A stretch of DNA of 64,000 nt from Verrucomicrobiales bacterium (GTDB taxonomy: Bacteria > Verrucomicrobiota > Verrucomicrobiia > Verrucomicrobiales > DEV007), in the NCBI GenBank assembly GCA_029233965.1, contig JARGOP010000001.1:80498-144497 (forward strand), in the 5' to 3' direction. Every line of letters begins with the position of its first letter. Position 1 is the stretch's first letter. Of this stretch, positions 1 to 8,791 are shown in pieces. The position numbers and the translations under genes are program-made. Under the pieces are notes generated by a model. That model had not been told where the DNA came from. It saw only the letters and a list, made by a program, of their open reading frames with translations, and made no database searches.

Positions 1-733
1 CGACTTCCACTCCATTCTCAAAAAGGCGGAGCCTTCCGGGGCCCTCCAGGGATCCGTCGACTGTCGCTTCGAGTTCGAGGCTGGCTCCCTCATTGAGACG
101 GGACTGTGAACTGGTGAGCCTGGTGACACGAACATCCGGCTGGATATCGCCGGCAATGCCCGCGGCGTGGATTTTAATTCCTGAAATGGCCGCCTCTTCG
201 GCAGCGGCGAGGAGGCTGCCTCCTGTCTCGACCCCGTCACCGACGAGGACAATGTGCTTTGAGGTTCCTGTCGGAAAGAGTCCCCGCGCGAGAGTGACGG
301 CCCGTTCGTAGTTGGAGGAAGCGCCGATCGCTTCCGCAAGACGGGCCCGCTCTTCCGGGAGCACTTCTTCGGCACTGCGATCAGGGTAGCTGATGAGTTC
401 CGGTGAGGTTCCGGCGGCGATGTATCCGACTGGTGGATTCCCGTTGAGCGAGGAACGAATCGTTTCCGCCGCCGAGTAGACCGAACTGATCCCCGCTTCG
501 CCTTCGCTCCGGCTGTGATCGAGCACAAACATCACGGCCTGCTCACGACTCGTGAGAATTCGCGCCGGCGACGCAATCGCAAGAATCCCGAGAATGACAA
601 GGAGGGCCCGCAGGACAAAGAGGACCCGGCGGCGCTGCGGTCCCATGGGGTGAGTTGATTTCAGGTCACACCACCACAACAACGCAAGCGCAGGCAAAAT
701 CAGGAAAAGGGCATGAGGAAACAACCAGTCCAT
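1..733 (-). CDS. VWA-domain membrane protein, C-terminus beyond window
   Basis: The frame is open from an ATG at 733 to the window edge, so only about 244 N-terminal residues are present. An N-terminal hydrophobic stretch (MDWLFPHALFLILPALALL) and a second helix near residues 38-55 mark a membrane anchor. A von Willebrand A domain follows; its first strand, VMFVLDHSRSEGE, carries the DxSxS metal-ion (MIDAS) motif. It is the last visible gene of the minus-strand MoxR/DUF58 operon, 22 bp after the stop of the previous VWA gene. In this gene neighbourhood paired VWA proteins (BatA/BatB-like) are usual; the substrate or partner is not known. The end, and hence the total length, cannot be seen. 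Confidence 0.8.
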   Translation of the reverse strand, partial: MDWLFPHALFLILPALALLWWCDLKSTHPMGPQRRRVLFVLRALLVILGILAIASPARILTSREQAVMFVLDHSRSEGEAGISSVYSAAETIRSSLNGNPPVGYIAAGTSPELISYPDRSAEEVLPEERARLAEAIGASSNYERAVTLARGLFPTGTSKHIVLVGDGVETGGSLLAAAEEAAISGIKIHAAGIAGDIQPDVRVTRLTSSQSRLNEGASLELEATVDGSLEGPGRLRLFENGVEV

Positions 734-755
734 TCAGGAGGGGCGGAAAAATCGA

Positions 756-2648
756 TCAGTAGACGGCATGGCGGTGAAAGAGCCAGCTCTCGAGGAGGAG
801 GATGAAAACGAGGGCGGAGAGAATCCAGAGTTTGAGCTTCCCGCCGACACCACCAACGGCGGTGAAATAGCTTTCATCGGTAGCGGCGGTGGCCTCCGGT
901 TGAATCGGGATATCGCTTTCAGCGGCGGATAAAATATGGGAGGTGCCCTGCTGCTCGAGGTCACCCTCTACGTTGAATGTTTTCCAAACGCCAATGCGAT
1001 CCATTTCGATGACATCCGCTTCGAGGGGACGTCGTCGCACCGCCATCTCACGTCCCTCCCACTGGGACCATTCAATGGTTTCCCCACGAACCCGTGCGAG
1101 ATCCCCGGTCGAGAGCAACTCAACTCCGGTCGAACTCAGATCCGCCCGGTCAACACACCAGAGCAGGGCATTGCCCATGAGGAGTGGAAACGAAGCGGTG
1201 AGCGGAAGTCTTTCGGATGCTCCGGGCGAGAATCCCATGATAACCAGTCGCTGCCCCTTCACTTCCCCGGCCGCGAGGATCGGGTCCTGACCGGCGAGCC
1301 AGAGAGGTTCGAGGGATCCCGCACTCTGGAATACGGAGGTCTGCGTGAGGGCGACGCGGCTGCTGCTGACCCGGAAGAGAACGGGGTGCGAATCGTTGCC
1401 GACACGGATTGAGTCGTAGGGAATCGGATTGGCGAGAGCGCGAGCCAGGACCGGACCGGAACTCCCCGGCGGGTTGATGACCACGGCGGGTATATCTTCG
1501 GGCCACTCCTCCGGAAGCCACCCGTCAAAAATGACTGCGTCGACCTCGTCGGCGAGTGGCCAGGCGCTCGGCGAACCTTTGAGCAGTTCGAAGCGTCCGG
1601 ACTCCTGAATCGATGAAAGCGCGAACCTCGTGTAAGGGTCCTCCTTATCGTCCGGACGGATCCACGCTGCGAGAACCGGCTGCACGTCCGGCAACGGGAT
1701 CGTGATGGTGTCATCAAGCGGGAAGACGTCGTTTTCAGTCTTTAGATGAAGTCTCAACAATTGATCGCTCACGCCGTTGAGGCGGAACGTCAGTCCGACT
1801 CGTTCTCCGGGGCTCAAATCGATTTCGCGATGCTGATTCGGGATGCCTCCAACACTGACCTCGAGCCGCGACGTGAGCGGCGTGGCGGCGGCCTCATTCA
1901 TCGACAGTTGGACGTAGACTTCGTACCGTGAGTATTCGAGGGGGACGGGCCGAATCTGAAAGGCGGTGATGCCGGTGTTCGTTGCGGTCTCCCGCGCGAG
2001 GATGAGTTCACGAATCGCAATCTCCGGTTCGTTTCCAGGGCGGGATTCGTCCTCCTTGAAGGAATGATCTGAGAGATGCCAGATCGCGGCCGGTTTCTCC
2101 AGTCCGGCGATGAGGCGGGCAACTTCAAAAGCGGCTTCGGTCTTTTCAACCATGGGACGCAAGGTCACCAACTCGAGTTGCGAGATGAGTTCGCGTCGTT
2201 TGAAGGTGCGTGGCTGGAGGACTTCCGCGCGGACATCGTAGGCAATCAGGGCAACGCCGACTTCGTCCGGAACTTTTTCAAGACGCTCCCGGAGAATCCG
2301 TTTGGCGGCGTCGAGCCGGGACTCCCCTTCGTCATCGGTCACCGCCATGGAGGCGGACCGGTCGAGAAGGATCACGACAGTCCGGTATTGGTCCGGGTCA
2401 TCCTGCGTCGCGATGAGCCGGGAAAGAACAAACACCGCGAGGCTCAGCATCAGAATCGTAAGAACGAAAGAGATCCATTTCTTCAGTCTCCTCAGCCAGG
2501 CCGACTCCTGATGCTCTCTCGCAAGCGTCTTGAAAAACACGAGCGTGGCAACATTGACGGTCTTCGACTTTCTCCGAAAGAGGTAGAGCATCAGCGGGAT
2601 GATCCCGAGAAGCAGCAACCAGAGAAATTGAGGCGTCAAAAACTGCAT
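756..2648 (-). CDS. BatA-type N-terminal domain + VWA membrane protein
   Basis: A 630-residue protein. The N-terminus MQFLTPQFLWLLLLGIIPLM followed by FRRK is typical of the BatA N-terminal domain (PF07584). Helices lie near residues 7-24 and 58-78. A VWA domain starts near residue 90 with MIDAS motif VVILLDRSASM (DxSxS), and a final helix (LKLWILSALVFILLLESWLF) sits just before the C-terminus. This gives a large periplasmic body anchored at both ends. It lies 12 bp downstream of the DUF58 gene in the same operon. In the family, MoxR ATPase, DUF58 and VWA proteins are thought to form chaperone-like assemblies in envelope biogenesis or stress resistance. The role here is inferred from context only. 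Confidence 0.82.
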   Translation of the reverse strand: MQFLTPQFLWLLLLGIIPLMLYLFRRKSKTVNVATLVFFKTLAREHQESAWLRRLKKWISFVLTILMLSLAVFVLSRLIATQDDPDQYRTVVILLDRSASMAVTDDEGESRLDAAKRILRERLEKVPDEVGVALIAYDVRAEVLQPRTFKRRELISQLELVTLRPMVEKTEAAFEVARLIAGLEKPAAIWHLSDHSFKEDESRPGNEPEIAIRELILARETATNTGITAFQIRPVPLEYSRYEVYVQLSMNEAAATPLTSRLEVSVGGIPNQHREIDLSPGERVGLTFRLNGVSDQLLRLHLKTENDVFPLDDTITIPLPDVQPVLAAWIRPDDKEDPYTRFALSSIQESGRFELLKGSPSAWPLADEVDAVIFDGWLPEEWPEDIPAVVINPPGSSGPVLARALANPIPYDSIRVGNDSHPVLFRVSSSRVALTQTSVFQSAGSLEPLWLAGQDPILAAGEVKGQRLVIMGFSPGASERLPLTASFPLLMGNALLWCVDRADLSSTGVELLSTGDLARVRGETIEWSQWEGREMAVRRRPLEADVIEMDRIGVWKTFNVEGDLEQQGTSHILSAAESDIPIQPEATAATDESYFTAVGGVGGKLKLWILSALVFILLLESWLFHRHAVY

Positions 2649-2660
2649 GCGATTCCGGAA

Positions 2661-3584
2661 TCAGGAAGCTCCCCCGGCGAGAGCGGAGCCGCGTGAGAGA
2701 AGATCGAGAAAGAGTTCATCGAACGGATTGTCCGTTCGCCACCGTTGGTAGTCGATTTGACGGGACTGACATGACTTTTCGATATCGGTCAGGAATGCTT
2801 CGTAGCGCTCTTCGTAGCGTTTGCGGTCACGCGGGGTAATCCAGAGTCGCCGGTGCTCCTGCGTCTCGACATCGACCAGTTCGATTTCCCCGTCGAGATC
2901 CGGCTTCGCCTCTCCGGGATGAAACACCTGAATGAAGTGGACTTCACCGGGCCACTTCGCAGCATGGCGAACCGCCTCTCTCGCCTCGTCGACATCCTGT
3001 CCGTAGAGGTCGGAAATGACAAAGATGATCCCATAGCGACGGCGGCTTGGTTGAAAGTTTGCAAAACACTTCTCCAGGTCTGTGATTCCCCCGAACTCCA
3101 ATCCTCCGGCAAAATCGAGGACGCGCTGGAGACTTCCCTGCCCTTTCAGCGGCGGTGGCGGATCTCCCACCGTATCCCCCATCGAATAAAGACTGACGCG
3201 GTGATGACCGACCAGCCCCATGTAGGCGAGGGCGACGGCGAGCTTCAGGGCGGTGCTGCGCTTTTCGTCATGTGGAGCTTGCATCGAGGCGCTCGTGTCG
3301 ACCACAACATGGACGTGAAACTCCTGAATCTCTTCGTAGAGCCGGATAAAGAGGCGGTCGAGACGGGCGTAGAGGCGCCAGTCGATCGCCCGATAGTCGT
3401 CGCGGGGCGTGTAGTGACGAAAGTCTTTGAACTCGCGGGTGAAGCCGGTCGCGGGAGTCGACTGCAAGCCTTTCCGCCGGAGCTGTTTTCTTTTCCTCAA
3501 GCGCAGGAAAAGGGCCCGGAGCCGATCGAGGAAATCGGCGTCAAAGAGTTCGTCCTGCGAATTTGCTGGCGGAGAGACGGCCAT
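2661..3584 (-). CDS. DUF58 domain protein (VWA-like fold)
   Basis: A 307-residue cytoplasmic-looking protein with the DUF58 signature: residues around 55-75 read DFRHYTPRDDYRAIDWRLYA, close to the family pattern (R.Y..GDD.R.IDW...AR). A VWA-like strand with DxSxS follows (VVVDTSASM). No signal peptide or membrane helix is seen. The ATG at 3584 lies 2 bp after the stop of the TPR/propeller gene, so translation is probably coupled. DUF58 proteins almost always sit beside MoxR AAA+ ATPases, as here two genes upstream. They are presumed clients or adaptors of the ATPase. The family assignment is firm, the cellular function is not. Confidence 0.88.
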   Translation of the reverse strand: MAVSPPANSQDELFDADFLDRLRALFLRLRKRKQLRRKGLQSTPATGFTREFKDFRHYTPRDDYRAIDWRLYARLDRLFIRLYEEIQEFHVHVVVDTSASMQAPHDEKRSTALKLAVALAYMGLVGHHRVSLYSMGDTVGDPPPPLKGQGSLQRVLDFAGGLEFGGITDLEKCFANFQPSRRRYGIIFVISDLYGQDVDEAREAVRHAAKWPGEVHFIQVFHPGEAKPDLDGEIELVDVETQEHRRLWITPRDRKRYEERYEAFLTDIEKSCQSRQIDYQRWRTDNPFDELFLDLLSRGSALAGGAS

Positions 3585-3586
3585 GA

Positions 3587-6500
3587 TTATTCGTCGGTAT
3601 TCCCTCCGGTTGAAGCGACGGGCTCAGCGAGTGATTTGAAAGAGACGAGGACGTTGCCACCGAACTGCGTCACATAGCTGTCTTCCGAGATCGAATCCTG
3701 AATGGGAAGGCAGTATCTGGGCTCGCCGTTTTCGGGCAGGAAAACTGAGCCACGCCAGAGCGATTCCGCGCGGGCCTCATAGGGACGGACCTCGGTTACC
3801 GCCTTGAGGTGAGCCAGCAACTCAGGAGGAAACGCATGCGTGCCGATCACGCTTCCGGTGAGAGCATTCACCACCTTCGCGCCGACCTGCCCGCGAACGA
3901 CGAGTTGGTTTCCGGAGAGGACGGCACGGAGGCTTGAACCTAAATCGCTGAGATTGATTTGCGACACCCTCTCCGTATTAAAATCCAGATGATGGAGAGT
4001 TTGCCCGTCGAGGAACCAGGCATGATTCTTCACGACACCAAGAAAGGTCCCGCTTGCAGGAAGATGACGGGAGGCAACCGGAAGCCGGAGTGAGAGACGG
4101 CGAAGTGCTTTGTCCTGCATGAGCCAGAGAAATCCGTCGGCGATCACGGCGTAGGATTCGGTGCCCTCCTGGAGGCGCTCCCGGGTCCAGTGAACCGCCG
4201 GGCTGACCATGGAAAGCCTTTCATTCTCCAGCGATGAGAGGAAACCGGAAGTCAGGTCGGAACGGGTGAAATCAACGAGGCGATTCACCGTGGGTGTCCC
4301 CGATTCCACGGGGATCTCCTCACCGGGGTTCTCTCCCCTTTCCTTGCGCAAGGTCACCGGAAATGTCGTGGCAAAGGACCGGTCGAATCCCCAGAAAGGC
4401 TGCCCGGTGGCGACATCGAGGACTACGGATTGCCAACCATAGGCGAAGACACGATCCGCGGTGACATCGAGTCCGGCATTGAGCGAGGTGAGAAGGCCTT
4501 CGGGTTGCTCCTTCCACACGCGGGATTCCCAAAGCTGTTTCCCTGATTCGCTGTCGAAGGAGAAGACCGCGCCTTCGTCGGGTCGGAAAACGACGAGTTT
4601 TCCGTCAGCCATGTCCATGAGAGTATCCGGGCGGGCCCCTTCTGAAGGCGGAGCTTCCGCAGGAGGCCCGGCCTTCAGCTGGGCGGACCAGATCAGTTCC
4701 CCCTCGAGGCTTGAAAAGGCCTTCAAGTGATTCCCTGTGAGAATGAAGAAACGATCATCACCGACAAGAAAAGGACGAACATTTTTCACCTCCATGGAGT
4801 CGTTTCGCGGCGCGTCCGGTCGCGTGATGAATAGCCCGGGACGTGATCTTCCGGCGTCCTGCTCGCGCTGAACGAGGCGTTCGCGCCAGAGGAGTTTTCC
4901 GCTCTTTTGATCCAGTGAGTAGACCGTTCCCCGGTTGTCCAGCACGAGGATAAGATCACCGCTCCTGGCGAATTGTTCGATGCGTGCGCCGGGCTCGACT
5001 TCGAAGGCCCAGCCGAGCCCGGACTGAGTGAGGAGGCTTGTCGCGTTGAATCCCGGCTGAGGGCGGGATTCAGCCCGCGTCTGCATGACCAGGGCGGAGG
5101 CATTGCTACCGTCGAGGGTGAGTCCGTCGGGGAATTCGATCAGAGCAATTTTCTGCTCCTCCAGCAAACCGTTGAGCCGGTTCAGCGCCTCGGAGGCCTC
5201 TTCCTCCCGTCCGAGAGTGCGCAAAACGATCGATCTCGTCCACTCGGTCCACGCCGCGTGTGTCAGGCTTTGGTCCTCACGGTCTACCGAAGCGAGAAGT
5301 GGAAGCGTTTCCTCGAAACGATTGGGGTCGCCGGTGGCAATCAGGCGGGAGACGGACCGCCAGAAGGAGGCCTGCAAATGATCGTCCAGCATCGTAAGGG
5401 AGTCTTCCCGGAGCGTAACCGGGGCGTCTTCACCCCGGAGTTGCCTGACGACGGCACGAAAATCAGATTCCCGGTTGAGCGACGCGAGGAGGGTAAGCCT
5501 CCGCTCCCAGCTGAAGACGTCCTCCGGAAGCAGCTTGTTCACGACGGCGAGCGCTTCCGCCGCCTGCCTGAGATACCCATACCCGACGAGGATTTCGATC
5601 GCCTCCTGAAGAATCTTCGGGGACTGAATTTCGGAGAAAGCGATGGTCGTGAGGAGAGACTGGGAGAGGTCAATGCGCTGTGTTCGATGGTAAAGAAGGG
5701 CCCGTTGGAGATCATACTCGGGCCGGTTCGCGGGATCTTCCTCTGCCAGGGCTTTCAATTGGGTTTCAACCTCAAGGGATGCCGCCGGAGCAACCTCCAG
5801 CATGCCGACAAGAAATTTCCGGAGCCGGGTCTTCAGGGCAGTATCAAAGGTTCCGCTCTCGAGTTGGGTGCGGACCGCAAGAGCGATGGTTTCGACCTGA
5901 AGTTTCAACTTCCCCGCTTCGCAGAGGAGGACAAACTTCTCGACCTTGTCTTCGGGCCACTCGCCGCTGTCGAAAGAAAACCGTGCCTGTTCATTGGTGA
6001 AAAAGCGATCCAAGGTCTCCAGTTGCGTGTTCGCTGTCACGGTTGCTTCCAGCCATCGTGCGTATCGTTCCGGACTGTCCGCGATCTCGCGCATCCTCGG
6101 CGCAAAGGAAAGGGTCGCGTCTTCATCTCCGAGTTCTCCATACACTTCGATCAACATGAGGCCGAGTTCGAAATTGAAGGGCTCAGCTGCGATTCGCTTG
6201 GAAAGGACGGACCGCGCTGAGGCAAAGAACCCCTCGCTGATAAGAAATCCGGCGAGATCAGCGACCGATTCCGAAGTCGCGGAAGTGACGTCGAGCGTCG
6301 CGATGAGTGGATCCACCGCCTCGTGATTCTCCCTTGAAACAAAAACCTCGGCGAGTTCCCGGGCGACATCGAGACGGTCCGGGTAATTGCGGACATAGCG
6401 TTCCAGGTAGACTCCCGCCGCCTCGACCCGGTCAATGCTCCGGAGATAGCGCTGCAGCTCGAGGATCCGGTCCGAGAGCTCAGCGGGTTCGAGGCCGGCG

Positions 6501-7708
6501 ACGACCACTTTGAAATCCTGCTCCGCCCCGGCATCCTTGCCCAGGGCGTAGCGGACTTTCACGAGCTGAAACCTGAGGTCAGCCCGTTCCGGATCCACCT
6601 CGAGACGCTCTTCGAGAAACGCCTCGAGCGCCCTGGGATCGTTCCCGGAGAGGAGCAACTCCAGGGCCCGGCTTTCGATAAGGCGCGAAGAGGACAGTTT
6701 GGTCGCGGCATTGAGAATGATGCGAATGGCTTCGGACTGCTTTTCGCTGGCGATCAGGATTTCAGCGTAGTCGAGCGCCGCGGTTTCGCTTTCCGGCTGT
6801 TCATCATGGGCTTTCTTGAATTTCGCGATAATCTCTTCCCGCTCCGGAGCAGTCGCGACGACGGAGAGTCTCATCGAGAGTATTTCCCGCCTCCGCCAGT
6901 GGTCTCCGGCCAGCTTGCCCAGTAATTGATCAAGAACAGCTGCCGCTTCTCCTCCCCGTCCAATTTCGAGCAGGGCTGTCGCCTGCATCACCGACGCCTC
7001 GATTTCACCGTCGGGCGTGAGGCCTCCGGCTGAAGCCTGTTTGATGGCCTCAAGGGAAAGGTCCCAGAAGAGGTAGCGCTGCATCAGTTTGGCGAGGGTG
7101 AGGTAGTTCGCCGATGACTGCCCTTCGATCGCGAGGAGCTTCGTGAGTTGCGTCCCGGCGAGTTTGCGGGCCTCGTCGCCCTCGGAGAGTTGGAGCAGCT
7201 CTTCGAGCCACTGACTCCGCCTCGCAACATTGGTTTCGAGGTCGATCGCCCGCGAGAGTGAGTCGAGAGCCCGCTCATCTCCCTTTCCTTCCAGAAAACG
7301 AAACTGCAAATACTGGAGGGCTGGAAACTGCGGGTGCAGGGTCACTGCTGAAGTCACGAGTTCTCCGGCTCCTTCGCGTTTGTCACGATTCAAAATCTGA
7401 ATGAGAACTGACTTGGCGCCGGCGTCGTCGGAATATTGCTCGATGTGGCTGCGGTAGAGACCGACCAGCTCATCCATTCGATCCGCTTCCCGATAAAGTC
7501 GGATCAGTCCATCGAGCGGTGCCTCCAGCAAAGGATCATAATGAAGCGCTGTCCGATACTGGAGGGAAGCGTCTTCAAACTGCTCGACCGTGAGCGTCCG
7601 TTCCTGCGCAGCAGCCTCCCGGGATAGCAAGGGGGCGACCAACAGAGCCAGAGCCAGAGCCAGAGAAGAGCGTATGGCAGAACTCGGAAATGTCGGCAGA
7701 CGAAGCAT
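3587..7708 (-). CDS. Secreted TPR-repeat / PQQ-like beta-propeller protein
   Basis: A very large exported protein (about 1,373 residues). I start at the ATG at 7708, which gives a clean signal peptide (SSLALALALLVAPLL ending SREAAAQE); an in-frame TTG at 7723 would overlap the MoxR stop. Residues roughly 35-830 are helical and read as degenerate TPR units (for example LQYRTALHYDPLLEAPLDGL). From about 880 on, propeller-like blades recur, for example GTVYSLDQKSGKLLWRERL and GAVFSFDSESGKQLWESRV, matching the PQQ-like/BamB repeat. The combination suggests a periplasmic scaffold for the membrane VWA proteins encoded downstream. It sits inside the MoxR-DUF58 pair, which is unusual. No enzymatic motif was recognised. 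Confidence 0.75.
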   Translation of the reverse strand: MLRLPTFPSSAIRSSLALALALLVAPLLSREAAAQERTLTVEQFEDASLQYRTALHYDPLLEAPLDGLIRLYREADRMDELVGLYRSHIEQYSDDAGAKSVLIQILNRDKREGAGELVTSAVTLHPQFPALQYLQFRFLEGKGDERALDSLSRAIDLETNVARRSQWLEELLQLSEGDEARKLAGTQLTKLLAIEGQSSANYLTLAKLMQRYLFWDLSLEAIKQASAGGLTPDGEIEASVMQATALLEIGRGGEAAAVLDQLLGKLAGDHWRRREILSMRLSVVATAPEREEIIAKFKKAHDEQPESETAALDYAEILIASEKQSEAIRIILNAATKLSSSRLIESRALELLLSGNDPRALEAFLEERLEVDPERADLRFQLVKVRYALGKDAGAEQDFKVVVAGLEPAELSDRILELQRYLRSIDRVEAAGVYLERYVRNYPDRLDVARELAEVFVSRENHEAVDPLIATLDVTSATSESVADLAGFLISEGFFASARSVLSKRIAAEPFNFELGLMLIEVYGELGDEDATLSFAPRMREIADSPERYARWLEATVTANTQLETLDRFFTNEQARFSFDSGEWPEDKVEKFVLLCEAGKLKLQVETIALAVRTQLESGTFDTALKTRLRKFLVGMLEVAPAASLEVETQLKALAEEDPANRPEYDLQRALLYHRTQRIDLSQSLLTTIAFSEIQSPKILQEAIEILVGYGYLRQAAEALAVVNKLLPEDVFSWERRLTLLASLNRESDFRAVVRQLRGEDAPVTLREDSLTMLDDHLQASFWRSVSRLIATGDPNRFEETLPLLASVDREDQSLTHAAWTEWTRSIVLRTLGREEEASEALNRLNGLLEEQKIALIEFPDGLTLDGSNASALVMQTRAESRPQPGFNATSLLTQSGLGWAFEVEPGARIEQFARSGDLILVLDNRGTVYSLDQKSGKLLWRERLVQREQDAGRSRPGLFITRPDAPRNDSMEVKNVRPFLVGDDRFFILTGNHLKAFSSLEGELIWSAQLKAGPPAEAPPSEGARPDTLMDMADGKLVVFRPDEGAVFSFDSESGKQLWESRVWKEQPEGLLTSLNAGLDVTADRVFAYGWQSVVLDVATGQPFWGFDRSFATTFPVTLRKERGENPGEEIPVESGTPTVNRLVDFTRSDLTSGFLSSLENERLSMVSPAVHWTRERLQEGTESYAVIADGFLWLMQDKALRRLSLRLPVASRHLPASGTFLGVVKNHAWFLDGQTLHHLDFNTERVSQINLSDLGSSLRAVLSGNQLVVRGQVGAKVVNALTGSVIGTHAFPPELLAHLKAVTEVRPYEARAESLWRGSVFLPENGEPRYCLPIQDSISEDSYVTQFGGNVLVSFKSLAEPVASTGGNTDE

Positions 7709-7719
7709 TCGCAAAGATC

Positions 7720-8724
7720 TCAAACTGCGGCCGCGGCAGGAATTGATTCAATTACACTTGTGACCAGTGAGTCGATGTCACGGCTTTCCGCTTCGCCCTG
7801 AAAGTTGAGAATGACGCGGTGCCGAAGGGCGGGCAGGGCGACACGTTTGATGTCCTCGATCGAGACGGCAGTGCGGTCGTCGAGCGCGCAGTGGATTCTG
7901 GCTCCGCGAATGAGAGCCTGCATGCCGCGCGGGCTCGCCCCGTAGCTCACGTAGGTCCCGACTTCCCCGAGTGCGTCCGAACCTTCGGGATGGGTCGCGA
8001 GAATCAATCGTGCCGCATACTCGGTGACATGATCGGCTACCGGGATTTGCGCGACGATTTTCTGAAACTCAATCAGTTCATCTCCGCCCACAATCTGATT
8101 CAATTCCGCAGTCTCGAAGCCGGAGGTCCGCTTCGAGATTTCGACGAGGGTTGCCTGATCAGGAAAAGGCACCTTCAACTTGAAGAGAAAACGGTCGGCC
8201 TGAGCTTCAGGGAGCGGGTAGGTTCCTTCCATCTCCATCGGGTTCTGCGTTGCCATGACGAAGAAAGGCTGAGGCAGTTTCATCGTTTCCCCGCCTGCAG
8301 TGACGGCACCTTCCTGCATCACTTCAAGGAGTGCTGCCTGGGTTTTCGGCGTCGCCCGGTTGATTTCGTCGACAAGGATCAGGTTGGCGAAAACGGGGCC
8401 GCGCTCGAAGTGCATAACACGTCTCCCCTCCTCATTCTCATTCACGATGTGAGTACCGAGAATATCCGCCGGCATCAGATCGGGAGTACACTGGACGCGG
8501 CCGGGATTTAATCCCATTACCTTCGACAGCGTTTGCACGAGAAAGGTCTTACCCAGCCCGGGGACACCTTCGAGGAGGATGTGGCCCCGGGAAAAAACAG
8601 CGCTGAGGGTATCAACGAGAAGGTCGTCGTAGCCCACAATGGCTTTTTGGATCTCGGCTTTCATCTCGGCGAAGGTCGCCTGAAAGCGTTTCAGATCGTT
8701 TTCTAGATCGTTAGGAGTGCTCAT
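7720..8724 (-). CDS. MoxR-family AAA+ ATPase
   Basis: A 334-residue ATPase with a Walker A motif (LLEGVPGLGKT, residues about 52-62), a Walker B motif (LILVDEINRATPKTQAALLE) and a sensor 1 region (FVMATQNPMEMEGTYPLPEA), all diagnostic for MoxR. Length is normal for the family. The ATG at 8724 is clear. MoxR ATPases act as chaperones that mature partner enzymes or complexes, working with VWA-domain proteins. Here the DUF58 and VWA genes follow on the same strand, separated only by the TPR/propeller gene. The substrate is unknown. Confidence 0.93.
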   Translation of the reverse strand: MSTPNDLENDLKRFQATFAEMKAEIQKAIVGYDDLLVDTLSAVFSRGHILLEGVPGLGKTFLVQTLSKVMGLNPGRVQCTPDLMPADILGTHIVNENEEGRRVMHFERGPVFANLILVDEINRATPKTQAALLEVMQEGAVTAGGETMKLPQPFFVMATQNPMEMEGTYPLPEAQADRFLFKLKVPFPDQATLVEISKRTSGFETAELNQIVGGDELIEFQKIVAQIPVADHVTEYAARLILATHPEGSDALGEVGTYVSYGASPRGMQALIRGARIHCALDDRTAVSIEDIKRVALPALRHRVILNFQGEAESRDIDSLVTSVIESIPAAAAV

Positions 8725-8791
8725 TTGGTAAATTCGGGAAAGGATCAGGAGGGTTGGGTCGCGGACTTAACGGGATTCAATGCATCTGCCT